From Comamonas sp. (GTDB lineage: Bacteria > Pseudomonadota > Gammaproteobacteria > Burkholderiales > Burkholderiaceae_C): 6,725 nt of DNA. Numbering within the stretch: position 1 is the first letter of the stretch; each line of letters opens with the position of its first letter. This document shows, one piece after another, positions 5,767 to 6,725 of this stretch. The notes beneath the pieces are model-generated. The model worked only from the letters and a program-made list of their open reading frames with translations, made no database searches and had not been told where the DNA came from. The stretch covers positions 1-6,725 of the forward strand of contig JAFAIY010000628.1 of assembly GCA_019236485.1 (NCBI GenBank), written 5' to 3'. Both the position numbers and the translations under genes were made by a program.

Positions 5767-6672
5767 TCACGCCGGCTTTGTAAACCGCTGGGCCTGCACC
5801 AGATCGGCCCAGGCGCCGGCCTTGGCCTGAGGTGCCCGCAGCAGGTAGTTGGGGTCGTAGCTGACCACGGTGGGCACGCCCGCAATGTGGTGCGGCTCGG
5901 CGCGCAAACGGCCCAGGGCATCGTGGCGGCCCAGCACCGCGCGGGCGCAGGCCAAGCCCAGCACCAGCACGCAGTCGGGGCGCAGCTCGCGCAGCAGGGC
6001 TTCCAGCGCCGGCTGCAGCGGCTGGGCATGGCCGAGGTCCGCTTCGGGCGGCGCGCGGTGCAGCGCGGCGCTGAAGACGCGCGGCCGCTGCTGCAGGTCC
6101 AGGGCGCGCAGCATATTGTCTAGCAGCTTGGCCGCATCGCCCTGTAGCGCGGTCTGCGCGCTGTCGGCCGAGGGCTTGTGCGCGGGGCCGAGCAGGCTAG
6201 GGTTGAGTGTGGGCTCGAGCAGAATCAGCCAGCCGCCCTGCGTGGCGGCCTGCACATGTTGCGGCGCATGGGGATAGACCAGCTGCGCGGGAGCGATGCT
6301 CCAGCCCAGGCCGGGCTCGCCCGCGGGGCCGGCCGCGGGCTGCTGTACAAACTGGCGAGGCTCGTGCGCCCGGTGGCTGGACAGCAGCGGTGCCGGCATT
6401 CTGTCTGGCGCCGCGGGCCGGGCCGCGTCCATGGCCGGCGGCTGTATGGGTGCCGGCACGGGCTGGGCCGCCACGACCGGGGCAGCAGGCGGCGCGGGAA
6501 TAGGGGCCGGCGCCGGAGCTCGCATGATCGGTGCGGGCTCGGTAGGGAGCGGGGCCGCCACTTCGGCGTGGGCGATCGCGGCGGGCAGGGCCTCGGCCGG
6601 CTCGGGCAGCCAGACGGTGATGCCCATGGCTTCCAGCATGGCCCGCTGGCGGGCGTCCAGGTTCAGGCTCAT
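5767..6672 (-). CDS. Degenerate uracil-DNA-glycosylase-like protein; candidate DNA polymerase III psi (HolD-like) subunit
   Basis: This 301-residue protein has three parts. Residues 1-27 form a conserved-looking peptide with LEAMGITVW at 13-21. Residues about 30-97 are a low-complexity Pro/Ala-rich linker. Residues about 122-298 are an alpha/beta domain resembling family 4 uracil-DNA glycosylases: GGWLILLEP (146-153), GDAAKLLDNMLRALDL (178-193), LRPDCVLVLGLACARAVLG (230-248) and a terminal SYDPNYLLRAPQAKAGAWADL (271-291). The glycosylase GEAPG motif is absent, the HPxxLL histidine is replaced by D273, and only two cysteines (C234, C242) exist, so the four-cysteine iron-sulfur site is missing. 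Catalysis is therefore unlikely. The N-terminal peptide matches, from memory, that of E. coli psi (LQQLGITQW), which tethers chi-psi to the clamp loader, and both genes neighbour rimI. Psi is my preferred inference; databases may label it a uracil-DNA glycosylase family protein. The start overlaps the rimI stop (ATGA). Confidence 0.8.
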   Translation of the reverse strand: MSLNLDARQRAMLEAMGITVWLPEPAEALPAAIAHAEVAAPLPTEPAPIMRAPAPAPIPAPPAAPVVAAQPVPAPIQPPAMDAARPAAPDRMPAPLLSSHRAHEPRQFVQQPAAGPAGEPGLGWSIAPAQLVYPHAPQHVQAATQGGWLILLEPTLNPSLLGPAHKPSADSAQTALQGDAAKLLDNMLRALDLQQRPRVFSAALHRAPPEADLGHAQPLQPALEALLRELRPDCVLVLGLACARAVLGRHDALGRLRAEPHHIAGVPTVVSYDPNYLLRAPQAKAGAWADLVQAQRFTKPA

Positions 6673-6725
6673 AGTTTCCGACTCATGAGCACGGCGTTCT
6701 CGCGCGGGCCCTCGGGGTTGGGGTA
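6669..6725 (-). CDS. rimI: RimI ribosomal protein S18-alanine N-acetyltransferase, C-terminal end (partial)
   Basis: Only the last 18 codons and the TGA (complement of 6669-6671) are in the window. They read YPNPEGPRENAVLMSRKL, which matches the usual RimI ending: a Tyr-Pro turn, a Gly, Glu-Asn/Asp-Ala and a final hydrophobic-Met strand of the GNAT fold (compare the E. coli ending with YYP, then DG, then EDAIIMAL, recalled). RimI acetylates the N-terminal alanine of ribosomal protein S18. The stop overlaps the next start by ATGA, so the two genes are probably co-transcribed and translationally coupled. The identification rests on a short tail and on gene order. Confidence 0.75.
   Translation of the reverse strand, partial: YPNPEGPRENAVLMSRKL

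Noticed and set aside
5746..5767. Inverted repeat ACAGG...CCTGT just after the psi-like gene, followed on that strand by TTT, as a terminator for rimI and its partner
   Set aside because: Only five base pairs before a mismatch, a large loop and just three T; too weak to call an intrinsic terminator.
1..6725. CRISPR arrays, tRNA/rRNA genes, insertion sequences, integrases or attachment sites
   Set aside because: No regularly spaced repeats, tRNA-like cloverleaf, transposase motifs or terminal inverted repeats were seen by eye; genes fill the window tightly.

Overview
The window looks like a GC-rich betaproteobacterial chromosome, most probably Comamonadaceae (Comamonas or Delftia type). The grounds are the strongly G/C-biased third codon positions, a porin of the betaproteobacterial Omp32-like class ending in Phe, and a rimI-linked gene block. 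The genus is an inference; no rRNA or other phylogenetic marker is present.

Left part (1-4523, all + strand): a catabolic cassette. After the last 23 codons of an unidentified gene come a Rieske non-heme iron oxygenase (98-1123) and its phthalate-dioxygenase-reductase-type partner (1120-2079, ATGA overlap), then an outer-membrane porin (2123-3187) and an MFS permease of the anion:cation symporter type (3258-4523). Together they could bring a small, probably anionic aromatic compound across both membranes and begin its oxidation or O-demethylation. The substrate cannot be read from the sequence. A perfect 20-bp palindrome sits between porin and permease and may separate their expression.

Middle: a strong A-tract/hairpin/T-tract terminator (4542-4570) between convergent genes closes the cassette and, read the other way, closes corA, whose stop codon lies partly inside it.

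Right part (4569-6725, all - strand): housekeeping genes. In transcription order these are the 3' end of rimI, a 301-residue protein overlapping it by ATGA, then, after a 211-bp gap, the magnesium channel gene corA. The gap holds a 10-bp perfect hairpin, alternative pairings that could reach the corA ribosome binding site, and an imperfect dyad.

The most interesting item is the 301-residue rimI-linked protein. Its C-terminal half resembles family 4 uracil-DNA glycosylases but lacks their catalytic motif and iron-sulfur cysteines. Its first 25 residues match the clamp-loader-binding peptide of the E. coli DNA polymerase III psi subunit (HolD), whose gene is also a rimI neighbour. I propose it as a divergent, extended psi subunit.
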